Shown: piece by piece, positions 49,865 through 58,261 of the stretch
Numbering within the stretch: position 1 is the first letter of the stretch
How the letters are laid out: each line of letters opens with the position of its first letter
Assembly: GCA_017619715.1 (NCBI GenBank)
Contig: JAFZRS010000011.1
Span: 1 to 59,274, forward strand
Direction: 5' to 3'
DNA length: 59,274 bases
DNA from: Oscillospiraceae bacterium
Lineage (GTDB): Bacteria; Bacillota; Clostridia; Oscillospirales; Oscillospiraceae
Made by a program: the position numbers and the translations under genes
Notes under the pieces: model-generated
What the model was told of the DNA's origin: nothing
Databases searched by the model: none
What the model saw: only the letters and a program-made list of their open reading frames with translations

Positions 49865-50861
49865 GGTCGGTTACCTCCTCCACGGTCATGTTGGGAATGC
49901 TGCCCAGAAACGCAAGCGCCGACTCCATTTGGTCGTGAGGTACACCCAGGAGCATACTGCCGTATGTCTCGCCGTCAATGGGTTGAGTGGTGGCGGAGAT
50001 CACGTTCGCCATAATCCCCAGCTCCCGTGCCATGCGCGCCACCAGCGGAATGGAGGTGGTTTTGGCGTCACGGAAGATCACGCGAAGCTGTCCTTCACTG
50101 TGGGGATTGCTTACCTGTTCGTCCACCCTGTCGGGGAATACCAGACGCCGGGCGGCTTCGCTCTTCGGCGCGGCGAATACCGCGCTCACGAGACCTTCCT
50201 CCGCCACCGTGCCGTGATCGAGGATCGCCACGTGCTTGCAGATCTCTTTTACCACGCTCATCTGGTGGGTGATGACCACCACGGTGATGCCCATCTTCGC
50301 ATTGATGTCACGGATCAGGGACAGAATCTGATGAGTGGTGTTGGGATCCAGCGCCGAAGTCGCCTCATCGCACAGCAGCACCTTTGGATCGGTAGCCAGC
50401 GCCCGGGCAATGGCTACGCGCTGTTGCTGTCCGCCGGATAGCTGAGCCGGATACGCGCCGGCTTTATCCGGCAGTCCCACCAGTTCCATTAGCTCCATCG
50501 CCCGCTTTCTCGCCGCGGCTTTTTTCACGCCCGACAGCTCCATGGGAAAGCATACGTTTTGCAGGCACGTCCGCTGCATCAACAAGTTGAACTGCTGAAA
50601 GATCATGGTGATCTCCCGCCGGGCATCGCGCAGCTGCGATGTAGACAGCGTCCCCATGTCTTTCCCGTCCACGATGACGGCGCCGGACGTGGGACGTTCC
50701 AGCATATTGATGCACCGCACCAATGTGCTTTTACCCGCGCCGGACATACCGATGATGCCGTATACGTCTCCGTCGGCAATGGTCAGGCTGATGTCACGCA
50801 GCGCGTCCACCCGGTCGTCGCCTGAGGAAAAGGTTTTATATAGGTTCTTGATCTCGATCAT
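49857..50861 (-). CDS. metN: Methionine ABC transporter ATP-binding protein
   Basis: 334 aa. Walker [14 protein letters not shown]-loop MIFQQFNLL, signature [15 protein letters not shown], Walker [13 protein letters not shown], switch His in VVITHQMS. The C-terminal NIL domain (about residues 250-334, [20 protein letters not shown]) binds methionine and trans-inhibits transport in E. coli. So import can also be limited by cytosolic Met at the protein level. Confidence 0.97.
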   Translation of the reverse strand: MIEIKNLYKTFSSGDDRVDALRDISLTIADGDVYGIIGMSGAGKSTLVRCINMLERPTSGAVIVDGKDMGTLSTSQLRDARREITMIFQQFNLLMQRTCLQNVCFPMELSGVKKAAARKRAMELMELVGLPDKAGAYPAQLSGGQQQRVAIARALATDPKVLLCDEATSALDPNTTHQILSLIRDINAKMGITVVVITHQMSVVKEICKHVAILDHGTVAEEGLVSAVFAAPKSEAARRLVFPDRVDEQVSNPHSEGQLRVIFRDAKTTSIPLVARMARELGIMANVISATTQPIDGETYGSMLLGVPHDQMESALAFLGSIPNMTVEEVTDLV

Positions 50862-50906
50862 GGAATGACCCCTTTCGGAGGGATGGCGTATTTTTGCTCA
50901 TATAAG

Positions 50907-50942
50907 CCGCAGCCCGGAGCGCGATCTGCGCCCCGGCTGCGG
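50907..50942 (-). promoter_or_regulatory. Intercistronic stem-loop between metQ and metN
   Basis: Strong imperfect stem (CCGCAGCC and GGCTGCGG outer arms, GCGC/GCGC inner arms) 21 nt after the metQ stop, without a T run. Such stem-loops often protect the upstream binding-protein mRNA and lower expression of the ATPase and permease genes. Confidence 0.5.
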
Positions 50943-50963
50943 ATAAAGTCTAAAATCGACGGA

Positions 50964-51854
50964 TTATTTGCCCAGTACGCTCAGATCGCTCTGCTTGCCG
51001 CCGTAGAGACCCATCGGCTCCACGTGAGGCGCGCTGACGGAGACGATGTGCGTACCCTGCTCGGCGTTGAAGTCATCCAGATAGGGAACGTGCTGGAAGT
51101 AGTTGGCGTTTACAGTGCCGTCCTCTACCACAGTGTTGGGTACGACATAGTCATTGAACTCCTGGATATCCAGCGTGATGTCCTTGGCGGCAAGGATCTC
51201 CTTGGCAACCGCCAGGATCTCGGCGTGGGGCGTGGGGGACGCGGCTACGCTGATGGTGGTGCCGGCAAGCGCGTCGTAATCCACGGTATCGTCATAGCCG
51301 TCGCCGGGGTTCTCGATGGTGCTGACCACGCCGCCTTCATACTTCTCGGCGATAAAGTCCGCCACGGCCTTGCTCTCCAGAGCGGCGATCAGAGCCTTCG
51401 TGGCGTCGGTTTCCTCGTTGCCTTCCTTCACAGCCAGGATGTTGGCGTAGGCAGAAGAGCTGCCTTCAATGAGCAGAGAATCCTCAACGGGATTGATCCC
51501 GGCGCCGATGGCGTAGTTGGAGTTGATCACAGCGAAATCCACGTCCTTGAGAACATTGGGGATCTGCGCAGCCTCGACCTCTACGATCTCTACGTTAAAA
51601 GGATTCTCCGCGATGTCGTTCTTGGTGGCGGTGATGCCGGCGCCCTCTTTGAGCTTGATGATGCCGTTGGCTTCCAGCAGCAGCAGCGCACGCGCTTCGT
51701 TGGTGGTGTCATTGGGAACGGCGATCTGAATCGTGGCTTTCGGGGTGTCGGTGTCCTGCGTGTCCGTGTTCTTTTCGCCGCAGCCGACCAGTACCAACGT
51801 AGCGGTCAGTACCAGAGCCAGAAGCAGCGCACCGATGCGAAGTGTCTTTTTCAT
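50964..51854 (-). CDS. metQ: Methionine-binding lipoprotein MetQ, circularly permuted
   Basis: 296 aa. Lipoprotein signal with lipobox LVGC (Cys25). The two MetQ halves are in swapped order. Residues 39-178 match the usual second half: IAVPNDTTNEARALLLLE, ENPFNVEIVEVEAAQIPNVL, DFAVINSNYAIGAG, YANILAVKEG, FIAEKYEGGVV. After a Gly/Asp-rich linker (179-198) residues 199-296 match the usual first half: TTISVAASPTPHAEILAVAK, EFNDYVVPN, NANYFQHVPYLDDFN, HVEPMGLYGGK. Normally SVAASPTPHAEI opens the mature protein. All ligand-site blocks are present, so it should bind Met. Starts at the ATG 51854 with SD TAGGAGG. Confidence 0.93.
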   Translation of the reverse strand: MKKTLRIGALLLALVLTATLVLVGCGEKNTDTQDTDTPKATIQIAVPNDTTNEARALLLLEANGIIKLKEGAGITATKNDIAENPFNVEIVEVEAAQIPNVLKDVDFAVINSNYAIGAGINPVEDSLLIEGSSSAYANILAVKEGNEETDATKALIAALESKAVADFIAEKYEGGVVSTIENPGDGYDDTVDYDALAGTTISVAASPTPHAEILAVAKEILAAKDITLDIQEFNDYVVPNTVVEDGTVNANYFQHVPYLDDFNAEQGTHIVSVSAPHVEPMGLYGGKQSDLSVLGK

Positions 51855-51865
51855 GTTTTTTCCTC

Positions 51866-51919
51866 CTAAAAAATATTTATTGCATTTGCATTTTTATTCA
51901 TGATGCTATTCATCACCAT
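51866..51919 (-). CDS. Short reading frame just before metQ (17 codons)
   Basis: ATG 51919 to TAG 51868-51866; the TAG is part of the metQ SD (TAGGAGG). Product MVMNSIMNKNANAINIF with three Met. AAGGTGAG lies about 9 nt upstream. It could couple translation into metQ. Existence as a translated peptide is uncertain. Confidence 0.3.
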   Translation of the reverse strand: MVMNSIMNKNANAINIF

Positions 51920-51947
51920 ACGTTCCGGCTCACCTTCCGCCGGCGGG

Positions 51948-52001
51948 TCATCTCCTGCAAGTGTCCGACGGACACATTCGCCGTTCATAACAGCTTGCCA
52001 T
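51948..52001 (-). CDS. Short Cys-containing reading frame in the metQ leader (17 codons)
   Basis: ATG 52001 to TGA 51948, with a full SD AAGGAGG 8 nt upstream. Product MASCYERRMCPSDTCRR: three Cys, four Arg, two Met. It is present only in transcripts that pass the attenuator terminator. A GTGTCC/GGACAC hairpin lies inside its 3' half. May be a second regulatory leader peptide; unproven. Confidence 0.4.
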   Translation of the reverse strand: MASCYERRMCPSDTCRR

Positions 52002-52022
52002 GCCGTCAACCTCCTTATTGTA

Positions 52023-52058
52023 GAATAAAAAACGCGGAAAGTCAATAGGACTTTCCGC
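52023..52058 (-). terminator. Attenuator terminator in the metQ leader
   Basis: Minus strand: perfect 10-bp stem GCGGAAAGTC/GACTTTCCGC (52058-52049 with 52043-52034), loop CTATT, then GTTTTTTATTC. It lies 31 nt after the leader-peptide stop and 180 nt before metQ. CTTTCC inside the leader peptide gene (3' end) can pair with GGAAAG of its first arm, giving a possible antiterminator. Confidence 0.85.
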
Positions 52059-52089
52059 CGTCTGGCACATTTTTCCGAAGTGATTTCGG

Positions 52090-52191
52090 TCAGATTCGGG
52101 AAAGCATCCGGTATTGAGGGGCGCAACGCAGCATGCGCATGGACATGCCCATGCACATCTCGTACATCATCATAGCCACACTGTGCTTCAC
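52090..52191 (-). CDS. Methionine-rich leader peptide of metQNI
   Basis: 33 aa from a GTG at 52191; the SD AGGAGG (52205-52200) is 8 nt upstream. Ten of 33 residues are Met, counting the start: three consecutive ATG codons at positions 7-9, then alternating Met at 12, 14, 16, 18, 20, and one at 29. The gene lies between a consensus promoter and an intrinsic terminator, upstream of the Met importer metQNI. This is the classic layout of ribosome-mediated attenuation, as for trp or his leaders, here with Met codons as sensor. The role is inferred. Confidence 0.75.
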   Translation of the reverse strand: MKHSVAMMMYEMCMGMSMRMLRCAPQYRMLSRI

Positions 52192-52240
52192 CGATGCTTC
52201 CTCCTGTCTCCGTTTTTCTGCCTCCCGGCAGGTTTACTGC

Positions 52241-52269
52241 ATCATAGCACGCTCCCCGATCCCTGTCAA
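52241..52269 (-). promoter_or_regulatory. Promoter of the metQNI transcript
   Basis: TTGACA (52269-52264), 17-nt spacer, TATGAT (52246-52241). Transcription should start near 52234, giving a leader of about 380 nt before metQ. A CTGCC/GGCAG hairpin follows the start site. Confidence 0.85.
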
Positions 52270-52375
52270 TACTTTTTGAAAGTTTTTTCGTTTTTAATAC
52301 AAAATAGGAGACATTAGCTGTTCTTATCGCCTGCGTCTGTCCCCGGAAGCATAGTGCTATACATATTTATATAGT

Positions 52376-52417
52376 GCGGCGCGGAGGGACACTCTTCCGA
52401 ATGTACCTCCGCGCCGC
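52376..52417 (-). terminator. Terminator of the phage structural operon
   Basis: 12-bp GC-rich stem GCGGCGCGGAGG/CCTCCGCGCCGC (52376-52387 with 52406-52417), just past the stop of the last phage gene. No T run on either strand. Confidence 0.65.
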
Positions 52418-52431
52418 GAAAGCCGCTTTGA

Positions 52432-53553
52432 TTACCGATTTGATCCGTAGTAATGCAACAGCATTTTGAACAGCTTTTCCCGTTGTTCATCGGTCAGGCG
52501 GGAACCGTTTTCCCGTATCAATGCCCTTGCCGCCTCGGTATTGTTCTCTTTGATATACTTGTCCACCGCACTCGTAAAAGCCTCTGCCTCCGCAGTGCCG
52601 CTTGCTTTAGCCGAGGACGTTTTTTTACTTACGCCGCTGGTCTTGACGGTCGTTGCAGTCGCATTGGAAAGAGATGCTTTCTGCTCGGCGTCGGCCTTAT
52701 CGGCGTAGTAATCCAGCAGCTTGCGATAGATTGTCAGATCCCGGCTGTCGGCGTCCTCCGCCTCCTGACGGGCAGCGTTCCTCGCTTCCTTCCACACGTT
52801 GTAGCTGTCCTTCCAGCGACTGTATGCCGACGTGTCCTGATCCCGGAGCAGCTCATAGCGCTGCAAGGCCGCTTTTCCTTCCGCTTCGTATCTGGCTCGG
52901 GCGGACTGTTCCAGTGTGGGGATCTGCTCCGCCAGTTCCTCCAAATACCGTCCGTAGGACTGTTGGGCGGCGCTTTCGGCATAGGTGGATCCGTAGCCGC
53001 CTGTCAACGCTGCGGCGCGTCCCATGGTATCCTCCATGGCCGCCTTGCCCTGCCGCACTGCCAACCGGGCGGCGTGCTGATAGGTGCTGTCCGTTTCCGG
53101 ATCGTAGGAAAACGCCGGTCGGTCGATGATTTCCTGATACATCTGTGCCAACTGCGCGGCAAAGCTTGATTGGTACGGCTGCGGCTCCATGGCCGCCACG
53201 CTGTCATACCGGGCATGGGCGGCACGGGCTTCTTCGGATGGCTGCATGCCCTTTTCCAGCGCCGCCAGGCGGTCTGCCGTCTCATCTGACACGCCCGAGA
53301 GTACCTGTCTACTGGTGGTAAACTGCTGTGCGGTATCCGCTGAGGACAGCAGATGTCCCCACGTCTCGTCTCCGACCACGCCGTCCAGTTGCAAGCCGTT
53401 CTTCTTTTGATAGTCCATGACGGCGGCGCGGGTCAGATTCCCGTATACGCCGTCCACCTCCAGATTGTAGCCTTTGCCGTTCAGCGTTGTCTGGAGTCGG
53501 CGCACCGCGTCGCCGCGACTGCCGTAGGATAGTAATTGATAAGTAGATGCCAT
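52432..53553 (-). CDS. Phage protein with N-terminal peptidoglycan-binding domain
   Basis: 373 aa from the ATG at 53553 (SD AGGAG). Residues 5-65 are a PG_binding_1 domain (LSYGSRGDAVRRLQTTLNGKG, VDGVYGNLTRAAVMDYQKKN). The rest is highly helical, Ala/Glu/Gln-rich coiled-coil with repeated Tyr-x-x motifs (TYAESAAQQSYGRYLEELAE), and a Ser/Thr/Lys linker near residue 310. No lytic active site is seen. Likely a virion protein that contacts the cell wall, such as a tail or internal ejection protein. Confidence 0.72.
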   Translation of the reverse strand: MASTYQLLSYGSRGDAVRRLQTTLNGKGYNLEVDGVYGNLTRAAVMDYQKKNGLQLDGVVGDETWGHLLSSADTAQQFTTSRQVLSGVSDETADRLAALEKGMQPSEEARAAHARYDSVAAMEPQPYQSSFAAQLAQMYQEIIDRPAFSYDPETDSTYQHAARLAVRQGKAAMEDTMGRAAALTGGYGSTYAESAAQQSYGRYLEELAEQIPTLEQSARARYEAEGKAALQRYELLRDQDTSAYSRWKDSYNVWKEARNAARQEAEDADSRDLTIYRKLLDYYADKADAEQKASLSNATATTVKTSGVSKKTSSAKASGTAEAEAFTSAVDKYIKENNTEAARALIRENGSRLTDEQREKLFKMLLHYYGSNR

Positions 53554-53569
53554 TGTCGCTCCTCTCTTC

Positions 53570-55111
53570 TTACGCCGTTCTCTTCCAGGCGTATACACCC
53601 GCAGGTATCGTTTCCCCGAGCCGCTGCCACGTACCGCCCAGCAACGCAGCGGGATCGGCGTCCGTCACGTTGAGGTATACGCTGCCCACCGGATAGATCG
53701 CTTCCAACAGCGACCGATTTCCCCATCGGATATCCCACGTTCCCGATACTTCCAGAGCGTTTTGCCGCTCGGCGTATTTTCCGAATGCGGCGCCGTTGCC
53801 GCCCCGGCGCAGATGGAACGCTACCGTTGCCGTGGGAATGGAGTAGAGCACCGTTTTCCGTCCGCCCAGCGCGTCCCGGGCAAACAGTTCCACCTCGTAG
53901 GACGTATGGACCGCCAATGGTGGGTGCAGGATCGTCAGCGTATTGTCCGCCAGCGTCGTTTCCGCGCCGAACGTACCTCCGGCGGCACGCAGTCGGCACC
54001 CCACGGACACCGTGTTTCGTCCGCCGATGGAGCTGGCGGTCTGTCCGGCGGCTCGTACTGCCAGATACACGCCTTCCCCGGAGGCTTCTCCCTGCGCATT
54101 GCACCGGTATGCCTCGCCGACTGCTAACGCAGGCGGCGCGTAATCGTACACTTCAATCGGCTCACCGGTAACGGTGACCGAGCGTCCCCGGCTGTCTGTT
54201 ACCGTCACGGTGGGGGTATATGTCCCGGCTGCGGTGAGCGCTCCTGTCGTCCCCGAAGTGCCGGAAGCCGTGGCGCCGCCACAGGTAAACCGAACCGCGC
54301 TGACAGACGACCCCTGTACGCCGGACGCACTCACCTGATAAGAAAGTGCGGTAAACCCTTTCACCGCTACATTCCACCCGCTGGGGATTGCCGCGTCCTG
54401 TACCAGCGAAAGCTGTGTCAGCGCAGCCGTAGGCGCCATACTTTCCGGACAGCGCAGCGTAAAGGGATAGCTGTTGCTGCCCACGGTGCTGCTTCCGTTG
54501 TAAGTTGTCAGCGTAAGTATCCCGGCACCGCTTTCGGCGTTGGGGATTTGCTGTGCCAGTGTCTCCGGCGGTGTCCAGACGTTCCCGCTCAGCGTGCCGC
54601 TTACCCCCGCGAACTGCCAACTGATCTGGTGGGAGAAAGCAGAGGATGCCGTTTTGATGGGGAACGTATATGCCGTTCCCATGTTGATGGTCTCCGGCAC
54701 CGTCATAGTAGACGCCCGCGGGATCGTCGTCAGTTCTGCCGTTCCGTTTACGCTGCCTGTGGCAAGGCTGATCCCCGTCTCGTGGGAGGCTGACAGCGTC
54801 ACGGATTTACTGCCGTCCGCCTCGTGGTTGATGGAGATGCCGGAGATTGTGACGATGTCGTGGTCGGTGGGATAGGACGCATTGCGGTAATCGAAGGTGA
54901 TCTGGCGTGTATATCTCTGTCCGTTCACCGTTAGCGTCAGTGCTGTATTGAGATTGCTGTATGACTGATTGTTGTTAGACACCTTTGTCATGCCGAACGT
55001 CACCGACATGACGGATCGGTTGTTTGCTGTATCCTGCGTCACGCTCCATTTTAAATAGGGCTTATAACTGGATACGGCGTACGTGCCGTTGATTCGACCT
55101 GATGTAGCCAT
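53570..55111 (-). CDS. Phage minor structural/tail protein (DUF859-like)
   Basis: 513 aa, beta-rich with many Ser/Thr/Gly/Asn. N-terminal ATSGRINGTYAVSSYKPYLKW and LTLTVNGQRYTRQITFDYRN resemble DUF859 phage minor structural proteins. Ig-like segments in the middle (AAGTYTPTVTVTDSRGRSVTV). C-terminal LLEAIYPVGSVYLNVTDADP with ALLGGTWQRLG is the well-known phage tail/baseplate tip motif. Probably forms a tail fibre or tip. Confidence 0.8.
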   Translation of the reverse strand: MATSGRINGTYAVSSYKPYLKWSVTQDTANNRSVMSVTFGMTKVSNNNQSYSNLNTALTLTVNGQRYTRQITFDYRNASYPTDHDIVTISGISINHEADGSKSVTLSASHETGISLATGSVNGTAELTTIPRASTMTVPETINMGTAYTFPIKTASSAFSHQISWQFAGVSGTLSGNVWTPPETLAQQIPNAESGAGILTLTTYNGSSTVGSNSYPFTLRCPESMAPTAALTQLSLVQDAAIPSGWNVAVKGFTALSYQVSASGVQGSSVSAVRFTCGGATASGTSGTTGALTAAGTYTPTVTVTDSRGRSVTVTGEPIEVYDYAPPALAVGEAYRCNAQGEASGEGVYLAVRAAGQTASSIGGRNTVSVGCRLRAAGGTFGAETTLADNTLTILHPPLAVHTSYEVELFARDALGGRKTVLYSIPTATVAFHLRRGGNGAAFGKYAERQNALEVSGTWDIRWGNRSLLEAIYPVGSVYLNVTDADPAALLGGTWQRLGETIPAGVYAWKRTA

Positions 55112-55117
55112 CTGTTC

Positions 55118-55876
55118 TCACCCTCCGATCCACTTGATGGTCAAACCGTCTTCCGCAGGCGCGGCGCCGATGCGCCATTCCCCCACTGTCAGGGATTCCA
55201 GTGCCTCCACGCGCGTGATGTAGAGTCTATGATCGCTCACATACGCCACCTCCACGCCGTCCTCCCAGAATCCCAACCGTCTGGCGGTAAAAATGGCGCG
55301 AAAGTGTTTCTTTTCAATAACAGTCTCACCGGTATTGGCGTCCACAGCAGTTTCCAGATTCTGCCCCACGGCAACACCGTAGACAGGCACAGCTCCGTCG
55401 TAGTCCACGATTCCGGTTTTAATGTAGCCCTCGGTGGCGGTACGGTAAGCGGTGAAATCCGCGTCCACCGCGTCTACCGCCGCCTGCAGCCGGGCAAAGT
55501 ACCGGTAGTATTGGGTCAGGGCGGAGGGATCTGCTTCGATCACCGCGTTGAGCTTTTCCACATAGGTACCGAAATCGGAGATTGCCATGTACTCGCCGGA
55601 AAGCTCCGTCCGAAGCGCGTCCATTTTCCGCTCCACGGCGTCCGCCGTTTTCACGATCAGGCTGCGCAGCTTGTCGTAGCCGGACGCGACTGCCTCCGCG
55701 TCAGCGGCAACTGCCCGAGCGGTTTGCTGTGCCGCCCGTCCGAGCTGTGCCGTAGCGTCCCACTGCTCCAGCGCCAGATTGAGCTGCTGCGCCATCTGGA
55801 AGAGATAGGCATATTGCTCGGCAAGCTGCTGTTGTACAGAACCTGTCGGCTCCGGCGGCATCATAAGCTGATTCAC
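55118..55876 (-). CDS. Phage structural protein with coiled-coil
   Basis: 252 aa. Residues 12-160 are helical and Ala/Gln-rich, the rest beta (GVAVGQNLETAVDANTGETVI, EWRIGAAPAEDGLTIKWI). The ATG overlaps the stop of the preceding gene by 4 nt, so both are coupled. The layout of an N-terminal helical stalk and C-terminal beta head suits a fibre or baseplate component. No family recognised. Confidence 0.65.
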   Translation of the reverse strand: MNQLMMPPEPTGSVQQQLAEQYAYLFQMAQQLNLALEQWDATAQLGRAAQQTARAVAADAEAVASGYDKLRSLIVKTADAVERKMDALRTELSGEYMAISDFGTYVEKLNAVIEADPSALTQYYRYFARLQAAVDAVDADFTAYRTATEGYIKTGIVDYDGAVPVYGVAVGQNLETAVDANTGETVIEKKHFRAIFTARRLGFWEDGVEVAYVSDHRLYITRVEALESLTVGEWRIGAAPAEDGLTIKWIGG

Positions 55877-57591
55877 GGTCCGTCACTTCCCTTCCCGTAT
55901 ACGGCGGATACGGAGTAGATCTTTGCCCGTCCCGCCCCGCTCAGCCGCAGCCGGAGGTGTTCACACCGATGCGGACGAACGTGGAGCGTCTGCCGCTGCA
56001 TAGCCGCGCCGTTACCGGTCACGGTGCTCTGGGGGAGCCATGTACGTCCGCCGTCATAGCTGACGGCGGCGGTCATGACCGCGCCCGGCTCCAATGCGGC
56101 GTACACCGTCAGTCGTTGCAGATAGCCGCTCTCCGGATCATTTCGTCCCAACTCGTTGCTCTCTGCGCTCCACCGGATCTCTTCGCTCTCAGGCGTACCC
56201 GTAGCGCCGTGGAGCGCCAGGATTTTCCCCGTATCCGCTTCCATGCAAAACAGTTCCCCGTCCGTGGCGGCAAAGGAAAGGGCGTGCGTGTTGTCCTGCC
56301 GGTACCAGATTCGGTGGTCGGTATCGTAGCAAAAGAGATGCCACTTACCCTCTCCGTCCGCCATGGATACGTAGTATTTCCCCGCCAGCGCGCCGGCGCA
56401 GGCATTGTGGTATTTCTCCGCGCCCAACGGCTGGGACAGAAGGCGCGGCATACTCCCGGCGAAAGCGTAGATACCTCCCTCGCCGTGATAGTAGAGTGTT
56501 CCCTCTACCGTCCCAATGCTTTTGTGACTGCCCTTCGCCACGCCTTGACATTGGATCGTCACGATCTGGTGCGCCCCGGAGGAAGCGGGATAGACCCGCT
56601 CCATGCATTGCTCCTTGAAGAAGATGGGACTGCCCAGATAAACTGCCGCGCCGGTAAAGGATCCGTCGCTGCCGCGTGAGGCGGCGTAGCTGTCGGTGGA
56701 AAGTCCGGCAAAGGAGTGCCAGTTTTTGAAATCCCCCAGTTTACAGGCGTAGATCTCATTGACGCTCTCGCCGTTTACGAGACCGTACTTGCAGCCCCAT
56801 AGGCGGTTGCCGCATTCCACTATGAAATCCATGTCCGGCACGGTACGCGATATAGACACGCCCCCCTCCTGCTCACCTGCGGTGACAGCGGTACGCACCA
56901 CCAGCAGGTCGCTTTGCACCGCCTGAAGGATAAACCGTCCGTTCAGCCGTCCTTCGGTGCAGCCGCTGATGTCCACCGCATCTTCGGTTTGAAAGCCCTG
57001 TCCGATCCCCACGGCGCGAATGGCGGTATATGCTTCCTCCTCCCGCCAGCCGTCGCCCTCATAACGGCGCAGGATCGGACTGTCTCCGCCGGTGTCCAGC
57101 CACAGGGTGTTTTCTGCCGGTTCCATAGGCGGCGCGTTGCCGGTCACATAGCTGATTGCTCCTCCGCCGGCGGCGCATAGTCCGTAACTTACCTGTCCCG
57201 TGGCGGAAACAGTGTGTTCCAGATATCCGCAGTCCGTCCATTGGGCGGTATTGATGTATACCTTATCCGGCCAGATTAAGAGGTATGCGCCCATACTCAC
57301 CAGTTGCTTCTCTCCGCTCACCAAAGGCAGATTGACCGCCTCACCGTTGATGTACAAGGTATTGCCGTCCACCCAGATCAGGCAATCCTTGGCGATCAGC
57401 GCGTGGGGTGCGGCGGCGATTGCCGCCACACCCCGCCGTGTTCTGACCTCCAACGCAGGCCAGCCGTCGGAGTCCATGTTTACGGTGTGGAAAAGAGCGC
57501 CGGTATCAGCGGATCCCTGCCGATCATAGCCGGAAAAGGCGCACACGCTTTTGCGTTTGGTGTTAGGCTGGATCATTTTGGGAAAAAACAT
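55873..57591 (-). CDS. Phage structural protein, beta-propeller-like
   Basis: 572 aa with repeated short blades (NTLYINGEAVNLP, TLYYHGEGGIYAFAGSMPRLL, GKYYVSMADGEGKWHLFCYD, LFCMEADTGKILALHG), suggesting a propeller fold. Similar large proteins follow the capsid and connector genes in podovirus-like Firmicute prophages and are annotated as tail-tube or head-tail proteins. Exact role unknown. Confidence 0.68.
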   Translation of the reverse strand: MFFPKMIQPNTKRKSVCAFSGYDRQGSADTGALFHTVNMDSDGWPALEVRTRRGVAAIAAAPHALIAKDCLIWVDGNTLYINGEAVNLPLVSGEKQLVSMGAYLLIWPDKVYINTAQWTDCGYLEHTVSATGQVSYGLCAAGGGAISYVTGNAPPMEPAENTLWLDTGGDSPILRRYEGDGWREEEAYTAIRAVGIGQGFQTEDAVDISGCTEGRLNGRFILQAVQSDLLVVRTAVTAGEQEGGVSISRTVPDMDFIVECGNRLWGCKYGLVNGESVNEIYACKLGDFKNWHSFAGLSTDSYAASRGSDGSFTGAAVYLGSPIFFKEQCMERVYPASSGAHQIVTIQCQGVAKGSHKSIGTVEGTLYYHGEGGIYAFAGSMPRLLSQPLGAEKYHNACAGALAGKYYVSMADGEGKWHLFCYDTDHRIWYRQDNTHALSFAATDGELFCMEADTGKILALHGATGTPESEEIRWSAESNELGRNDPESGYLQRLTVYAALEPGAVMTAAVSYDGGRTWLPQSTVTGNGAAMQRQTLHVRPHRCEHLRLRLSGAGRAKIYSVSAVYGKGSDGP

Positions 57592-57606
57592 GTTTCATTC
57601 CTCCTG

Positions 57607-57972
57607 TCAGCACAGGCGCAGCGCTTTTACCGCCTGTTGGGGCATATGGTTTCTGAAATACCAGTCCCGGTAGGTCAGCAGTGTGCTGTTCCATGCGGCG
57701 GCGGCGTTGTTGTAGCGATCCATCTCGCCGTTGGCGTAGTGGATCTGGCTTTCCACATAGTGGCGGTATAGCTCGTCGTAGGGCGGCGGCACCAGCATCA
57801 CGTGGTCGCCGGACATTTCCGTCTCCCCGTCCGCCCCGCAGGGACGCAAAACCTCCTGTACCACAAAGCCCTCCGCCTGCATCAGCCACCGGAGCTTTTC
57901 CTCTCCGGCGTACTGATTGGGCAGCAGGTCGTCCACCTGCCGCAGCACGTCCGTTGCGGTCAGATTTTCCAT
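57607..57972 (-). CDS. Phage protein, possible head-tail connector
   Basis: 121 aa, mostly helical (TATDVLRQVDDLLPNQYAG, YDELYRHYVESQIHYANGEMDRYNNA). Size and place right after the capsid block and before the propeller protein match small gp6-like connector (head completion) proteins that build a helical ring. No signature motif, so moderate confidence. Confidence 0.6.
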   Translation of the reverse strand: MENLTATDVLRQVDDLLPNQYAGEEKLRWLMQAEGFVVQEVLRPCGADGETEMSGDHVMLVPPPYDELYRHYVESQIHYANGEMDRYNNAAAAWNSTLLTYRDWYFRNHMPQQAVKALRLC

Positions 57973-57982
57973 GTTGCCCTCC

Positions 57983-58195
57983 TCAGTTTGCCATCTTGTC
58001 CACGTAGCTGCGGGCGGTGCGCTCCATCATGCGGCCGTTTTCCAGCACCTCCGCCACGTAGGCAGGCACTTCCACATCTACGCCCTTCATAATCTTCCAG
58101 CTGTTTCCGTTGACGGATACGATCACGAAGTTTTCCTCGTTTTTCCGTCCTCTGGGGATAAAGACCTTTCTGGTCTCCTGCTCGCCTTTTTTCAT
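57983..58195 (-). CDS. Small phage protein, 70 aa
   Basis: Basic N-terminus followed by FVIVSVNGNSWKIMKGVDVEVPAYVAEVLENG. This V-N-G-x-x-W-K-I-x-K-G-V-x-V-x-V-P pattern occurs in small proteins encoded between the capsid and connector genes of several phages. SD GGAGC before the ATG. Role unknown. Confidence 0.65.
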   Translation of the reverse strand: MKKGEQETRKVFIPRGRKNEENFVIVSVNGNSWKIMKGVDVEVPAYVAEVLENGRMMERTARSYVDKMAN

Positions 58196-58261
58196 TTCCC
58201 TGCTCCTTTCCCGCTTAATATATCAGTGCGTGCAGCGCATTTTTACTCTTGCCTGCAGCGA

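Noticed and set aside
52017..52045. Second promoter TTGACT-17-TACAAT in the metQ leader
   Set aside because: It fits the consensus, but the -35 is part of the terminator stem and the -10 directly follows its T run, so it may be chance. If real it would bypass the attenuator, so it is kept as a caveat.
51855..52234. SAM-I (S-box) or Met T-box riboswitch upstream of metQ
   Set aside because: I looked for the S-box core (AGAGAGGTGGAGGGA and GATGAAACC type motifs) and for the T-box sequence; neither is present.
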